Assembly: GCA_030549495.1 (NCBI GenBank)
Contig: JAUIRK010000605.1
Span: forward strand, 62,001-126,000
Direction of reading: 5' to 3'
DNA from: Nectonema munidae
Lineage: Eukaryota > Nematomorpha > Nectonematoida > Nectonematidae
DNA: 64,000 nucleotides
Positions 35,379-48,641 of the stretch are shown here, one piece after another. Numbering within the stretch: position 1 is the first letter of the stretch; each line of letters opens with the position of its first letter. The translations under genes were made by a program, and so were the position numbers. Under the pieces are notes generated by a model. It had not been told where the DNA came from. It was given only the letters and a program-made list of their open reading frames with translations, and did no database searches.

Positions 35379-35699
35379 CTGTATACGCACCCATAATGCG
35401 GATTTTTATACAGGATGAAACTTTATTCCAGTGTAAATACGATTTGGATTATAGATTTTGTCTGAAAACTTGCAGAAGCATACAAAATTAAAGTATTGAT
35501 GATGTGAGTAAATCTCCCATTAACCGTCCTTAGTGTTGCTAAAAAAATATCCTAACTTCTAAAGTTAAGGATAAATAATTAATTCATCAATAAATAAAAA
35601 TCGTTGTCCTCTATTGGTAGCTCTACTTTCATCAGAAATTCCATTTATGCAATCTATGTTCGAAGAAACATTTTTCCGAGATTTATTTAACTGGGAATT

Positions 35700-37160
35700 C
35701 AAGCGATTTCAGAACTTTTCTTATTGAAGAGTATCTCTTTGTTGATCTTGTCTTTTTTAACAATATTGTGTTGTAGTATGAGGTGATATGAAGAGATATC
35801 ACTCTAGATATTTGCTAACCAATCTTTTTTCAAAATTCGTGTTCTTCATGAAATCATTCATTATCCTCTTTTTTCAATTACAAAAATTTTTCCACCTTTT
35901 ATATTTAAAATTTTTTTTTGAGAATAGCTATATCTTCACAATTTTGCTATCCATCATAGTTATGGTGTCTCCAACTGTTTGAAAATTTTAAATAACTTTT
36001 TTAGTAAATTGATGATTAACATATTAATTAGATAACGATTTAAAGATTTTTGATTCACAATGGAGAAGCTTCTTCTTCACGTTCAAGATGTTTTTTGAAA
36101 ATATAAATACTAGGAATATCTTCTGTGTAGAGACTGCAAGTTACACATTCGTTTCTCAAAACTATATAGCTCCTCAAAGGACTAATATATTGAGCATATT
36201 AAAGCATTTTATGAGTTACTATTTCACTTTCCTTATCATCAAAAATTTTTATTTGAAGAATATTTTTAGTAAGAATTTTGCGGTCAATAAAAATTTTAAT
36301 TATGATTTTCAAATAAAACGAGTTTTTTGATTTGGGTTTGTTGAGAAAATTGAGTTTTTTTTCTTCAAAATTTGATTTTTTTCCAAAATGCAAACTTGAT
36401 TCATAATTTCACAATAAAAATGCACTTTAACACATAATTTTTCAGTAATGGCGAAAACGTAGATAAAAAATAGTATCAGCATGATCAATTAATTTAAAAA
36501 TATTCTACTTAAAATGTGAATAAATGTTTTCGAAGAAAATTTTCAGACGAAACTAACAAATTTGATTATGAAAACTGAGTCCAAAAATCAAATCGAATGA
36601 AAATGAAATATATATTATAGAAAATATAAATAATATTCTGAAATAATTTTTAGTCGTCAACCACAAATATGATTGATATTGTCACACTCTAATTGCAAAA
36701 AATGAATCGAGAAATAAAATCATACGGTTCGAATGTTTTTAGAGACACTTTCTCACACGTAAACACCAAATTTGATTGTCACTTTTAGACATTTCAAAAT
36801 CTTAATTGCAAGAACTTAGTTAAGAAATGAAATCAAGGTGGTCGATTTTAGTATAAAAAATACACTTTGTTCATGGAGAACATTTTTTGACGTATTTCAC
36901 ACTTTCAGACAATTTGAGGATCTAATTTTAAAAAATGACTTCTAAATTTAAATCGGCATGGTTAATTTTGTTTTTAGTATTGTTAAATAAATTAGAATAA
37001 TATTTTTAGATACAATTTTCAGGCGTAAACCATAAATTTGATGGCTACTTTAAAATTTTCTCACACCCAAATTTCGAAAAATGAGGGGAGAAATGAAGTC
37101 AGCATCGTCGATTTGGTATAAATGATTATAGCAATCAATAGTTTCTTAATAGTATAAATA
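35700..37160 (-). repeat. Long dispersed repeat, copy C, with tandem array
   Basis: Reverse-complement relative of 14780-16600 and 40680-41830. GATATGAAGAGATATCACTC followed by ATGAAATCATTCATTATCCT near 35790-35860 matches the 3' flank of the other copies. Between about 36380 and 37150 several diverged array units appear in minus orientation (for example GTAAACACCAAATTTGATTG). It is non-coding. Confidence 0.65.
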
Positions 37161-37327
37161 ATTAAAATAATTGTGCCAACTTTTAACTTACACCCTTTCA
37201 CTTTAAGTGCACTCTTTTTTATTCATATGCAATCCTTTAAGAGGTTGATATGTTTTAATCCAAGTCAATGCAAAATAAATCACCCGTTTTACTTTCTTTG
37301 CATGAAAAACTGACAATAAAAAAAAGT

Positions 37328-37405
37328 CGACTGGTGGTCTGATGGTAGAGTTCTAGGATAAGAATATGAGCCTATCGGGTTCGAATCCTGCTTACATCCA
37401 AAAGT
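37328..37405 (+). repeat. tRNA-headed SINE candidate
   Basis: A box A-like TCTGATGGTAGAGTTC and a perfect box B GGTTCGAATCC are correctly spaced. A T-stem can form with one wobble, but the acceptor arms do not pair. Simple A-rich sequence follows about 60 bp later. A SINE head or decayed tRNA gene fits. Confidence 0.45.
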
Positions 37406-37944
37406 CACGAGTGCAGCTATAAAAGTTTTATATTCCCTGCATGAGATACCGACATCGAAAAAATAAAAAAAACAAATTTTTACAAGAAAAACATTAAATT
37501 ATAAAAAAAAATAGTATTTTTTCTATTCAAAAAAAGGGAGATATTTGTTTAATATGCTCATAAATAAAAAAAAAGAAAATTTCTGGAATTTTTTTTACAA
37601 TAGAATGTATTTCAAATAATCTATTTAAAAATTACATATTATTTTTTGGTTATGTTAGATATATGTTAATGTGAGGGAAACGGAGCCCAAATTCAGAGGT
37701 GGAGTAAAAAGCCACCTTCCCTACTGCGAGGCTGTATTTGAGAACACAGACGGAAGCCATCAAATGTGGCCTTTACATGGCAGCTTAATTTATTTAAAAG
37801 TTTTCCATTAAGAAAATCAAAATCTCCGCTATGATAAACATACTTATAATAAAATTTTTAAATAAAATTTACGCATATGTTAAGTCATAATTACTTTTTG
37901 CCAAATTTTTCTCAATAACAAATTTCTGTGTATACAAGACCATA

Positions 37945-38429
37945 TCTATATTATAATAAGCTAGCGTCTGTGTGTGTGTCTGTCGCTGGAAGCATTCTCA
38001 TTGGTTGAAATTATTTATATATATGTTTTGTGTGTATTTTTATATGGTGTGATGAGTTTGTATGTGGTTTGTCGCTTGAAGCATTCTGATTGGTTGAAAT
38101 TATTATATGTTTTGTGTGTATTTTTATATGTGTGATGAGTTCAATACACATCATATATAAAGATATCATATACACAGAAAAGGTACAAATATTCTAAAAA
38201 CTGATCACCATACCATATAACACTATTAGCAACTCAAAATACACACTACTCACAATCCTATGTTTCGAGAGCAGCCTAAACAAAAAAAAACTAGCCGGTC
38301 CCGTGGTCTTTCGAGCGAAGCGAATTTGAATTAGCAACTCAATATACACACTACCCAGAATCCTATGTTTCGAGCGCAGCGAGAAACACTGTTTCGAGCG
38401 AAGCGAGAAACGACCACGGGACCGGCTAG
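37945..38429 (+). mobile_element. Helitron-like non-autonomous element
   Basis: It starts TCTATATTATAATAAGCTAG after an A and ends ACCACGGGACCGGCTAG before a T, matching the 5'-TC...CTRR-3' ends and A/T target of Helitrons. A GTTTC...GAAAC stem lies about 14 nt before CTAG. Inside are two direct repeats of about 80 bp (CATTCTCATTGGTTGAAATT and its variant). A second, inverted terminus CTAGCCGGTCCCGTGGTC lies near 38291, so another Helitron end is fused or nested. There is no Rep/helicase coding. Confidence 0.72.
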
Positions 38430-38880
38430 TTATTATATATTTATTTTGTCATGGTCAGTTTTGAGCATGGAACTTTAGGGGCCCACCGCAGTGACAGTAT
38501 TACTATTTGAAAACTTTTATGTGTTCTATGAGCTAACTATAGAAAATAAAATTAAAAAAAAAATGATTGATCATGAAACTATTTTGTAAGATTATCAAAT
38601 AAAATCGCTAAAAAAATTTCTAAAAATCTTGTGTATAATTGCAGCATATCTGTAAATATATTTTTAAAAAACAAGCTTGTTATATATTGGAAAGTGTAGG
38701 TTTTATATTATATATAATTTTTAATAATTTGTTTTAAATAAAGACCCAAGTAAAATTTTTGGGTACAAAAATCTTAGTTTGTGAGTTTTCTTCAACACTG
38801 TGATAATTAAAAAAAAACCCTGCAGAAGCATTCATATATAGATTCAAATTGGTTTAAATGATCAATGAGCTTATAATTTT

Positions 38881-38918
38881 AAAGCCACTACAGAGAATGG
38901 AATCTCTGTAGTGGTTTT
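38881..38918. repeat. Perfect short hairpin
   Basis: CCACTACAGAGA, a six-base loop ATGGAA, then TCTCTGTAGTGG, extended by AAAA/TTTT-like pairs. It may be a collapsed MITE or a small structured RNA. No promoter is seen. Confidence 0.6.
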
Positions 38919-39184
38919 AACCTTCACATTCCGATAATGATAGTTCTTCAAATCGAACTAATTTCTTTTAAACATGCTTGTAGAATTTGTTAATACGACA
39001 GACAAAATATTAAAATTCAATTTTTCATAATACATTTTTAAGACTGCTATTTGCCAATCATTATTAGTAAAGATAATGCATAGTAGACGCACTAGTTTCA
39101 TTACTTTCCCCACTTTTTTGGTGTAGGATAGAAGTTGAAGTAATTAATTATGGAAGATACCTTTCACATCAAACATAAATATTA

Positions 39185-42100
39185 GGCCCTTTCACTTAAA
39201 AATTAATGGTACAAAATTAGCTGAATTATATCCTTTTTAAATTTTGTGACTTTTCCCAATATTATTAGCTTAAGCTTTTTGTACAATATTCATGGTAGTT
39301 GATTAAACCTTTTATGCCAAAAACTGTGATAAAAACTGAATATTTTCTCCTTAAAATTTTGACATTATCTTTATTTAACCTTATAACCAGGGCGAGGAAA
39401 AATTGACCCAAAAAATTGGAAAAAAAAGACTTTTACTCAGAGAAAAAATTGACTTTATTGTCTTTTTAAAGTTTCATTGAATTGAACAACTATGAACACT
39501 TTAGAGAAAGTATTGAAAATTATTTCAAAGAATCCATGACTTTGTAATACAACAACATATAATTAATGACATTTTCTGATTTAAAATTCGATCATTTTCT
39601 GGCAGTTTTTTCAGTTTAAAAAAATATCTTTCTACTTCTAAAGTTAAAACTTGACAATTTTGTAATTTTGGATAAGTACTGCGAGAGATTTGAGAGTTTT
39701 CCATATTCATGATTTTATTGATTTCATTTTATTTGAATCTATTTTCAAGATAACTTTAAACGCCACATCCGTCTTAAATGAAATAATGTTGAAACAAGTA
39801 AAGGCATCTTCGACTGAAAAAGTCTCTATGTTGACTTTTTCCTACTAAATCAATGAATCGTGAATTTTCTCTAATTATTGTTACCAAGTTTTGACACAGA
39901 TTTTTTTAACAATTTCTTGATTTCATCATCTTCATCATTAATTTCTTCATTGCTGGAAGATTTTAATGAAAATATTTTGCTGCTTGCAACCAATTTGTCA
40001 ATTTCGTTGCAATTGGAACTGAAGTTAGGTTAGAAAAGAGAACGTCTTTTTCTATAACTAATTTTGAATGATTTAATGCCGGTAATCTACAATTTTGCAG
40101 GATAACTTAACTTTTAAGGTAAACTTGTATAAAAGATGTGAAAAACATGCAATGATAAAAAAGTTTGGGAATAAAATTCCATAAATTTTGCAGCGGATAT
40201 ATCGTATGTAACCGCGTTTGTCAACAAAAAATATTTGTCTTACAAAAAACTTCTTCATGTTTAACCTTAGTCAAGCAAACTTTACAATAAAACCTTTTAT
40301 TAGATGAAAAAAAGCCCAACTGTTGTGGAAGTGTTGATATAAAGAAGAAATCTTGTATGTATCTCTTATAACAATTTTAGGCACATTGAATCAAAAATTG
40401 TTAAATATAAAAATTGACTTTTTGACCTAAACTCGAAAAACTTTGATTTGCTTAAAAATTTGAAATTAGTTCAAATTTTTTTAGACTAAATAAGTAAAGA
40501 TCTTCTTCAAAGAGTTTTGCTAAACGGAAATAAAAGTTGACTTTATTGACTTTTACTCGCCCTGCTTATAACTTAGGGTCTATATATGATACTCCTATGT
40601 TTATAATTATATACAGTTTTAAACACATAACACTTTTTTTAATTTTTTCAATAATTATAGCTACTTTTAGAAAATATCTATCAAAATTTTGATTAATGAG
40701 AAATATATCTGTTAAAATATTCCTTCAAATTTTACATAAAATATGTTTATATACTAAATAGGCCTTGTTGGTTTCATTTCTGTACTCAGTTTTTAAATTT
40801 AGGATTTGAAAAAAACTAAGTTTTCATCAAATTTGTGGTTTACTTTAAAATTTTTAATTTTACATGAAATAAAAAATTTTTATACCAAAACCATTATAGT
40901 GGTTTCATTTCTAGACTCAGTTTTTGCATTCAATCAAATGCGCGGATTATGTCTAATTTCTACAGTAATATTTTTGAAATTTATATAAAACATCTGGTTT
41001 TATACCAAATTAAAGATGCTGGTATCATTTATGAAATCAGTTTTTGCATTTAGGGTTTGAAAATATCTGAAAAATTTAATCAAATTTGCAGTTTACGTCT
41101 AAAAACTGTCTCAAAATTTTAAATAAAATATCTGTTTTTATATAAAATTGGATATGTTTATTATATTTCGTTACTCCACTTTGGCTAATACGGTTAAAAA
41201 ATATCTGAAAATGTCATTTGAATTAGTGATGCATGCCTGAAAATCAATTTTTTCCAAAAAAAATAATTTAGGTAGAATTTATTTCGAAAATCATTATATA
41301 GTAATAATTTTTTTAATATATTTAGGCTTAAAATACTTTTGTTAATCATGTTGAGTATGAAATAGTAATTATTTTATAAAAAGAAAAGCAAAACATATTA
41401 TAAATTTTTTTGAAGATGAGTATGAGAGAAGAAAGCAACCTGAAAACAAATTGAAAAGAAAACTTGTGATCTAAAAAAAATTAAAAAATAAGTATGATTT
41501 CTGACTGAATGAAAGATCTACCATGTTCCAATGAATGAAGTGACCTAATGATATAATATTGGATGCTTCAAAAATTTGATCATGAAAAAAGGACTCTTTT
41601 TCGAATGAAAAATCTTTAAACCTATTGCTTATCAAATAATATTACAATTACCATTTCACATGGAAAAAACATTTGTGTGAAAAGAGAATCGTTTAGATAA
41701 AGAAGGAGGGCAATTTTTGTGATTGAACAATGAATATCACCAATGATTTTATCATAAAAAAACTTCTAAGGGATTATTTTACAAATATTCAGGCTGAATA
41801 TCTGTTCATATCACCTGATAATAAAATTTAGCATACTGATAAAAAAGCCTAAGATCATCAAGAGGATTCTTTAATCTGAATGCTTTGAGAGGAAGTAAAA
41901 TCTGTTCAATATAAATGCTTAAAATTTTTTTTGGACACAGATTGAATAAAATAAATTACTGTTAAAAGAATAACTACCAAAAAAGGATCAACATAGAATG
42001 AATAGCGAAATTACATGCTTTATAAAGTATAGAATTAATGCCGTAAAGGCTACTAGCAAATTATGAAAATCTAGCCAAAAGATAGAGGTTCTATCGAGAT

Positions 42101-43015
42101 ACCTAATTTACTGAAAAATTAAATATTTTGAGTAAATTAAAAAAATTAAAAGTTTTAACTAACATACTTGCAAAACAAGAGAAAATAAAGATATAGAAGA
42201 GGGTGGTACAAATGAATCAAGATTAAAATGACTGCCAATAAAAAATTGTAGTAAGAGATAAAGAAGTTTTCAAAATATGCTGTTTTTGCCATAGCTTAGA
42301 ATGAAGTACTGCTTTAACTGATTGTGTTTGAGGCTTTTCATGTGCTTCATCGCTTTTTTCATTGATATTGTGTAAGTTTTACTAGGGATAGGAAATAAAT
42401 GCATCATTGCTGTTGAGTTTATAACGTTATATCTTTTTTCAAAACAGTCGTCTAATAAAGGTTTTTTTCATATAGCTTGAGTCTGAAAACATGATCGTAA
42501 GTGGCGTAAGAAAGTGCGTCGCTAAATACATGGAATTGAATGTCTTTTGGAAGAACTTAATATAGTAAGTCACTAAGACAGGTTTGACTGTATTTCAATA
42601 AAAATTTTAATTTTGGCATGAGCTGTCATATTTTAATCATTTTTTGACTTTTTTTACTGATGTTCATAAAAAATTGAATGAAAATGAGTTATATATGATT
42701 GGTTGGAGATAGCAAAGCAGTTTCAATCGTAATGATATGTGCTCGCATTATGCTTAAGATGGTTAATCAAAGTTTTTGTGAATTTTTAAGAGTTGAGAGC
42801 CTTGGTGAACGAACCCCTGACCTTCAACTTTTAAGCTGAGAGGTACACCGTAACAACCATTGAGGCCTAATTGGCTACATTTTATATAATATTATTTAAA
42901 TAAAAAGTTCCTTTTTAACATGAGTGGTCTATATAAATAAATTTTTTGAAAGGTTTGATTGATTTTGATAAAAAAAATAGACATCACACCTTAATTTAGC
43001 ATATTTAATAAATTT
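39185..43015 (+). repeat. Long dispersed repeat, copy B, with tandem array
   Basis: Collinear with copy A at 14455-17430 but longer, with inserted segments at about 39400-40560 and 42150-42590. Array units recur at about 40764, 40892, 41012 and 41153 (landmark GGTTTCATTTCTG or its variants). The right end shares AATTTTTTGAAAGGTTTGAT with copy A near 17225. No coding frames are credible. Confidence 0.65.
42800..42872 (-). repeat. tRNA-like SINE candidate
   Basis: The minus strand reads GCCTCAATGGTTGTTACGG and later GGGGTTCGTTCACC, resembling boxes A and B. The 3' end CCAAGGC could weakly pair with the 5' GCCT. It is imperfect, so a tRNA pseudogene or SINE. Confidence 0.35.
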
Positions 43016-43304
43016 TAAATTAAGTACATATGAATAAAGCTAAAGGTAACGTAGGGTTTTTTCATCGAGACGGCACAATTGCGCCGCTTGTATCGAATAA
43101 GTTTTTTTTTTTAGGAAAAATCTAATTCACAGCCATATTTGGCTATTGATTTTTCCTATAAAAGATGATATAGTTCTTCATGTGAATATATATTTTAAAT
43201 ATTAACATATATACACATTGTTTGTTCTACTTTATTACCTTTGTGAACTCTCTTTTTTTATAATAAAATTCTCTCTCAATAAAAAGAACTATGAAGAAAA
43301 TAGG

Positions 43305-43385
43305 CTTCATGGGGGATCGAATCCAAGACTTTGAGTTATCGAAACCAGTATCAAACCAACATAACTGACTCTAGGATAACCCAGA
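43305..43385 (-). repeat. tRNA-like SINE candidate
   Basis: The minus strand has TTATGTTGGTTTGATACTGG (box A-like) and TTGGATTCGATCCCCC (box B). Spacing fits a tRNA-derived head. The acceptor stem is not convincing. Confidence 0.4.
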
Positions 43386-43743
43386 TAGGATAACAGAACA
43401 TGTATTGAATAAACTAAAAAGATCTAGTTGTTTTAAATAAATTACAGGAATCAACAATATAAAAAGTTTCAATTTTATCAGATATATTTTTCAAAATCCA
43501 AATTAAAAAAATTATTTAAATCTTGCCTCAAATTTATAAAAAAAGGGGTGAAAAAGGCTGGCTAGTTGTTTGGCTTATATTTGCTGTTGAATTCTAGAGT
43601 CAAACACTTCTTATCTATAGTTCAACACAAGCTGTATTATAGTGTTTTTTCAATGAAAACACTCCATGTTACCTTTATCTTTAAATCGAAAAATGTAAAT
43701 ATTTTTTTTGATTTAAAGATTTTTATTCCCTTATTAACTAAGT

Positions 43744-44652
43744 TTGTTATGGTTTTTATTTGATAACATGCTTCCGGTCCTGGCAAGCAATTCCTGGATT
43801 AAGAATTGCAATGATTATTACTTTGTATCAATAAATAACTTCGATGTTTTTGAATTTAACTCTTTAACCGGATCTTCCCTTTCTAACTTTCACAACCAGT
43901 TCATCCAAGCTGGGATTGACAATCTCAATTGCAGATTTGACTCGAAGTTGTTGAATGACTGTGTGCACTTGGATTCCAGAAATTGGTCGAAAAAGTAAGA
44001 AGAATTGGTAACTTATGGAGACACGGAAATGATGGATGTGGCTCGATTTTTTAAACAAGATGTGATGTCCACTGTATCTGCCTTTCGAGATTTCAAATGT
44101 GGATATTTATCAACTGACTATGAAAACTTTTTACAAGTTATTAATATATTTCCTGTTTCCACGTCTGAATGCGAACGTGGGTTTAGTTCGATGAATGACA
44201 TCTGTACATCAGAACGTAATCAGATGAGTGTACGCGCATTTGATGCTGTTCTTTTTCTGAATATCAATGGACCCCCTATTTCACGGGTAGATTTTACAAA
44301 ATACGTTCAAAACCATCGATCTTCAATCAGCCAGGATCGAAAAACAGATGATGTGTGTGCAGTGGCAGATCGAGAAATTTCTTATAGGTGGGCCGAAATC
44401 TATAAATTTTTTTTGCAATTTTGCTAAAAGTCTTCAGAGAATACGACAGCTATGTTATGTCTTTTAGAATCACAAATTACTTATGTTTTCATATTTATAA
44501 CATTATTTTGCCATGAATAAATTGCAAAATTTTATTTTTTATGTATGTAAGGGTATACATTATTAAGGGTAATTTTCGAAGCCATTTTTCATAGGGGGGA
44601 GGGGGGGGGGGGGGGGGGTAGGCCCATGAGGCCCCCTTTGGATTCGCCAATG
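43744..44652 (+). mobile_element. hAT transposon with C-terminal transposase region
   Basis: One frame runs from 43744 to 44427 with a single in-frame stop at about 43996. The C-terminal part carries the hAT dimerisation core: YENFLQVINIFPVSTSECER then GFSSMNDICTSERNQMSV, similar to ZNF862/KIAA1586-like transposases. Upstream, LDSRNW and YGDTEMMDVARFF match the preceding linker. The N-terminal zinc finger and first catalytic residues are not visible, and the 5' end was not found. The 3' end, ending GGATTCGCCAATG at 44652 after a long poly-G tract, is an hAT terminus shared with 35103-35378 and 63893-64000. Confidence 0.82.
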
Positions 44653-44659
44653 TGTGTGT

Positions 44660-47345
44660 GCCTTGTCTTCAGCACCTACTTTTTTCAACAAAGTGAATTT
44701 CGAAGAATTTTTCGCTACCATTTTTTTATGTTAAAATAAATTTTAAAATTGTTGTATTGTAAATTGTAATTCTTTCTATCGAGTAAGTAGGCCATTCAAT
44801 AATATAGCCTAACTCTTGTAGTTTCAGTGTTTGTCATGACCCATATTCATAAGAATTCTCACTGACACTTTTTTGATATATAGAACGTATGGTATCCATC
44901 TCAAAATATAGACAGTGTAGTAGCATGTAGCTTTAGGCATGGATAAAAGCACTGATCTTTTTTGTAGAAGTAGACATCATGGGACGTTTCCTACAACGTT
45001 TATGTGTTTCTATGTAAGGGGTGACTCCACACAGCAGAGCATCCCCTCTCCCCCCCTTATGTGAAAATTTTCTACTTCGCACCCTGAACTAATGAATTCA
45101 TATTTCTTTGAGGTTCCCATATAAACTTTAAATGAAATTTTCATTCTTTCAGTTTTTTTTCTAAGCCAAAACTTTTTTTCATTTTTCTTAAACATTTGGT
45201 AATTTAATATCTCTAAAACTTTTCACTCAGTTTAACTTCGATAAATAAGTCTATAATTTATTAACAACTTTTCCCGCTTGTTAAGGGACGTCATATATAC
45301 ATGATCCCTTCAAAATATAGTAAATACTTAAAGTTATCAAACATACAAAAAAATCGTTAGAATATTAAATAAATAGAAAAAAGTAAAGTTGTGTTTTTAA
45401 ATTTTAGACATGAAAATAAACCTATTAGTTAAATAGTTCCTATTCTCTTCTAAATTAAATTTTATAAAATGATAGGTTTTCGCCAATAAAAATATTAATT
45501 TTAGTATGTTGTAGATTGATTTAAGAAAAACGAGTGTTCTAACAATATTTCATTTGGATGATTTTTTTAATTATATGAAAAAATTTTGTTCACTTATGAA
45601 ATTTTCAAGCACTTGAAAAAAGCGTTTAAGACAGGGTATGAAAATAACTTTTTTTTTATATCATTAACCTTTGTTAAGTATAATTCATTACAAAGTCCTA
45701 TAGATTTCGTTTTCTTGTATTTAATTTAAAAAGAAAATTCTATTTTTTGAAATTGTTTAGCAATGAAAATTAAAAATTTTAATCAATTTTAGTTACCTAA
45801 AGGGCCTTTACCTCAGGTGCAATAATTGTGAGTTATGTCAACTGCATAGAAGAAACAAAAAAATATATAAAGAAGGTGAAAAAAATATTTTTAATGGGGG
45901 TCATTTTTGACCGCAATCTCACTTCAAATTAAAATAGAACTTTATCGAAACGATTGGAATTAAAAAAAAGGCAAATTATATAAAATTTTATATTTTTCTT
46001 TTAAAAAGTATATAAAGCGTTTTAGAGTCATTTTTAGCCGCATTGAAATTTAAAACTCAAAATTATAATAATTTCTTTTATTCAGTAAATCTAGACAAAA
46101 ACACAAGACTTAGTTTTACATATAAAAAATAATCAGTAAAAGTCTGCGGATATTCAATAGTGGTGAGTCGTTTTAATTTATTTTCTAGAAAATATTATAC
46201 ATAAAAACAAAATAATACATTTAAATTAAAGTTATCTCTACTTGCCTTTAATCTTCAGGTTTTAGTGTACTTATTATATAAAACAAAGCTGTACAATTAA
46301 ATAGAATAGTTTTCAAAAAAAATTGAGAAATATGTCAAAAAATATTGTAAAATCATTTTAGCATAAACACAATTTTTTTATTTGGGAATAATCTAACATT
46401 TTCTAGATTTGTTAATTTAAGTTATTTTATAATAAAATTTAAATATATTTACTTGTTAAAAAATTTTAAAGTTTTTATTTATATTTTGTTTAATTTTATT
46501 TTTTTTCTTTGAAAAATAAAAAATTTTGCTTTAATTTTTTCGCATAGACATTTCAATCCTTATCGAGGTAACAAAAATGGTTCACAATTATAAAAATTTT
46601 GCATTGTTATCATCAGAATGAGGTCTTTGACATAACTTTATAGATTAAGATGATATTTTTCTGAATAAGAAACTCGAGATTTATATGTATGTCAAGTTTC
46701 ATGTTCATATCTTTTTTTATTAGGTGGCAATTTAACTTTGTTTCTGTCAGCTCATTTTGCCACGACCCCATGCTTCCTTTGCAAAGTTTTTTTTTGCCAG
46801 ACTAACTATTTATTTACTATTTTTATATGGTTATGAACAAAACTTAGAGAAGGTGAACTATATTTCTGTAATAATTACGTTAATTGATTATGACAGCTAG
46901 AAAGTTATCTGTATTTTAGTGAAATTAAGAAGATTTATTTGTAAAAAAAAGAAAGATATGCTGATAACAATAATTATTTAAAAATAATAGTAACAATACA
47001 AACACACAGTTTTTATGATTATAAAATTAAAAAGGTAGAGGATCATTCATAAATATAATAAAAGTTCTTTTCTTTAATTTTGCGGGATATTCAAAAGGCC
47101 AAGGAACAGCTATGATTAATAACTCAATAGTAGAACATGAATCAAAAATGGAAAATAAACGTTCAATTCTTTATCAGTCGAAAATTGGATATGAATGACA
47201 CAAAGATACAATATTATGACACAAGTTTAAATACTTCAAAAAGAAATATTATAATATATTTACTGAAAAATGCCATCAAAATTTATACACTAATAAAACT
47301 TCTATAATAAAATTAACAAAACTAGACATTCAAAGTTTTAAATGA
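44660..47345. other. Very A+T-rich gene-free stretch
   Basis: No credible coding frame, RNA gene or paired transposon ends are visible. The minus-strand frame at 45010-45195 is low complexity. The left end of the Tigger element whose transposase starts at 49195 might lie here but was not recognised. Confidence 0.4.
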
Positions 47346-47354
47346 TTATTAATT

Positions 47355-47462
47355 CTTTTCGGTTTCACTGCCGCAAAAACTAAAATCTTTTATAATACAG
47401 TTTTTACATTAGAAAAATGTATTTTGGTTTTATAGTTTTTGCGGGAGTGAAACCGAAAAGAG
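47355..47462. mobile_element. Palindromic MITE inserted in a Tigger element
   Basis: CTTTTCGGTTTCACTGCCGC is matched by its near-exact inverse ending GGAGTGAAACCGAAAAG. The arms are about 35 bp around a 35-bp A+T-rich centre. It falls immediately after the readable C-terminal end of the Tigger transposase. No clear target duplication was found. Confidence 0.65.
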
Positions 47463-48007
47463 ACATCTTCGTGATCGCTTACTTCATTTGAGTCACCTTC
47501 ATCAAAACCACATCTTTTAAAGTATTTTAAAATCATTGAACTATCGCATTCTTAAACGGATTTATGAAGCCATTCAAATGCATCCAAAACTAATTGTTTT
47601 AACTAAATTTGCAGCTGTTTTTTCATCATCAATTTTATTCAAAATTCTACATAGGAATTTTTTTCTGTAGTTTCTTTTAATATGCGAAATAATACCTTGA
47701 TCTAACGGTTGAAGCACGGGCGTTGTATTTGCAGGAATGAAAACTATTTTAACGTTACCCAAATTGGGCAAATCTTTTGTATGGGCAGTAGCATTATCTA
47801 GGAATAAGATAACTTTGCGGTTTTGTTTTCCCATAGGTTTGTTAAATTTAACTATCCATTCTTCAAAAATTTTACTTGTCATCCAAGCTTTAGAATTATA
47901 TTTCCATTCTACTGATAAGCTTTCAGGATTCAAATTTCGAAAACAGCCTGGTTTAGCTGCTTTACCAATCACAAGAACACGTTAGAATTCACCAAGCATA
48001 TTAACAC

Positions 48008-48442
48008 CAGGGGTGCACATCCGGGTGGGGCGAAAATGACCGCCCCCCCCTCCACCCAATAATTTTCTATAAGTAAGAGTTGCTGCTTGTTTATAAAACA
48101 TTTATGATGATCGCTAGAAGGAATGCAGACTTTCGAATCAATCAAACATCATGCCAAGCTGCTCTGAAATTCCTATCGAACATATTTTACAGACGATGCG
48201 TGAGAGCTATATAATAATAATCCATTGCTTCAATATGCACACAGGTCACAGAACAAACACATGTTGATGATCCCCTAGATTTTTTCATCTTCTGTCACAG
48301 TGATTCTATTTCTCTTTCTGTCTCCTTTGTTTTTCTCTTCCGCTTTCTCTGTTAAAACTCAATCATTCGCTCAAGCTCTCTTCTTTAATGCAAGCCCTCT
48401 TCTCTTGTTAGGATCTCCTATCTCATTCAGCTCTCTTCTCTC
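48008..48442. mobile_element. Inserted block of unknown type inside the Tigger gene
   Basis: It begins CAGGGGTGCACATCCGGG with poly-G and poly-C tracts, in the style of the hAT ends in this window. It follows directly on the codons for the Tigger segment NMLGEF. No matching right end or target duplication was found, so its extent is defined only by the neighbouring MITE. The 91-residue plus-strand frame that starts here is a by-product. Confidence 0.4.
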
Positions 48443-48641
48443 CAGTCACGTAGCTAGGCTGGGGCATGAGGGGCCGTGCCCACACTCATATGTACCTCAT
48501 GGTGTCCCCATGCATCTTATGCGATATCAGTTTTTGAAAATTTCTCCAATGAAAGGATCAAGAAAGTATAAATAATGTTGCGCAAGTTTTTTGTTTTTAA
48601 ATTGTGCCCCTTCTATCAACTTTTTTTTGGCTACACCACTG
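48443..48641. mobile_element. hAT MITE related to the 30.3-kb copy
   Basis: The ends CAGTCACGTAGCTAGG and the inverted CAGTGGTGTAGCCAAA are flanked by 8-bp repeats CTTCTCTC (48435-48442) and CTTCTGTC (48642-48649), differing at one base. The ends match the GTAGCCA family at 30277-30454. It is 199 bp and non-coding. Confidence 0.82.
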
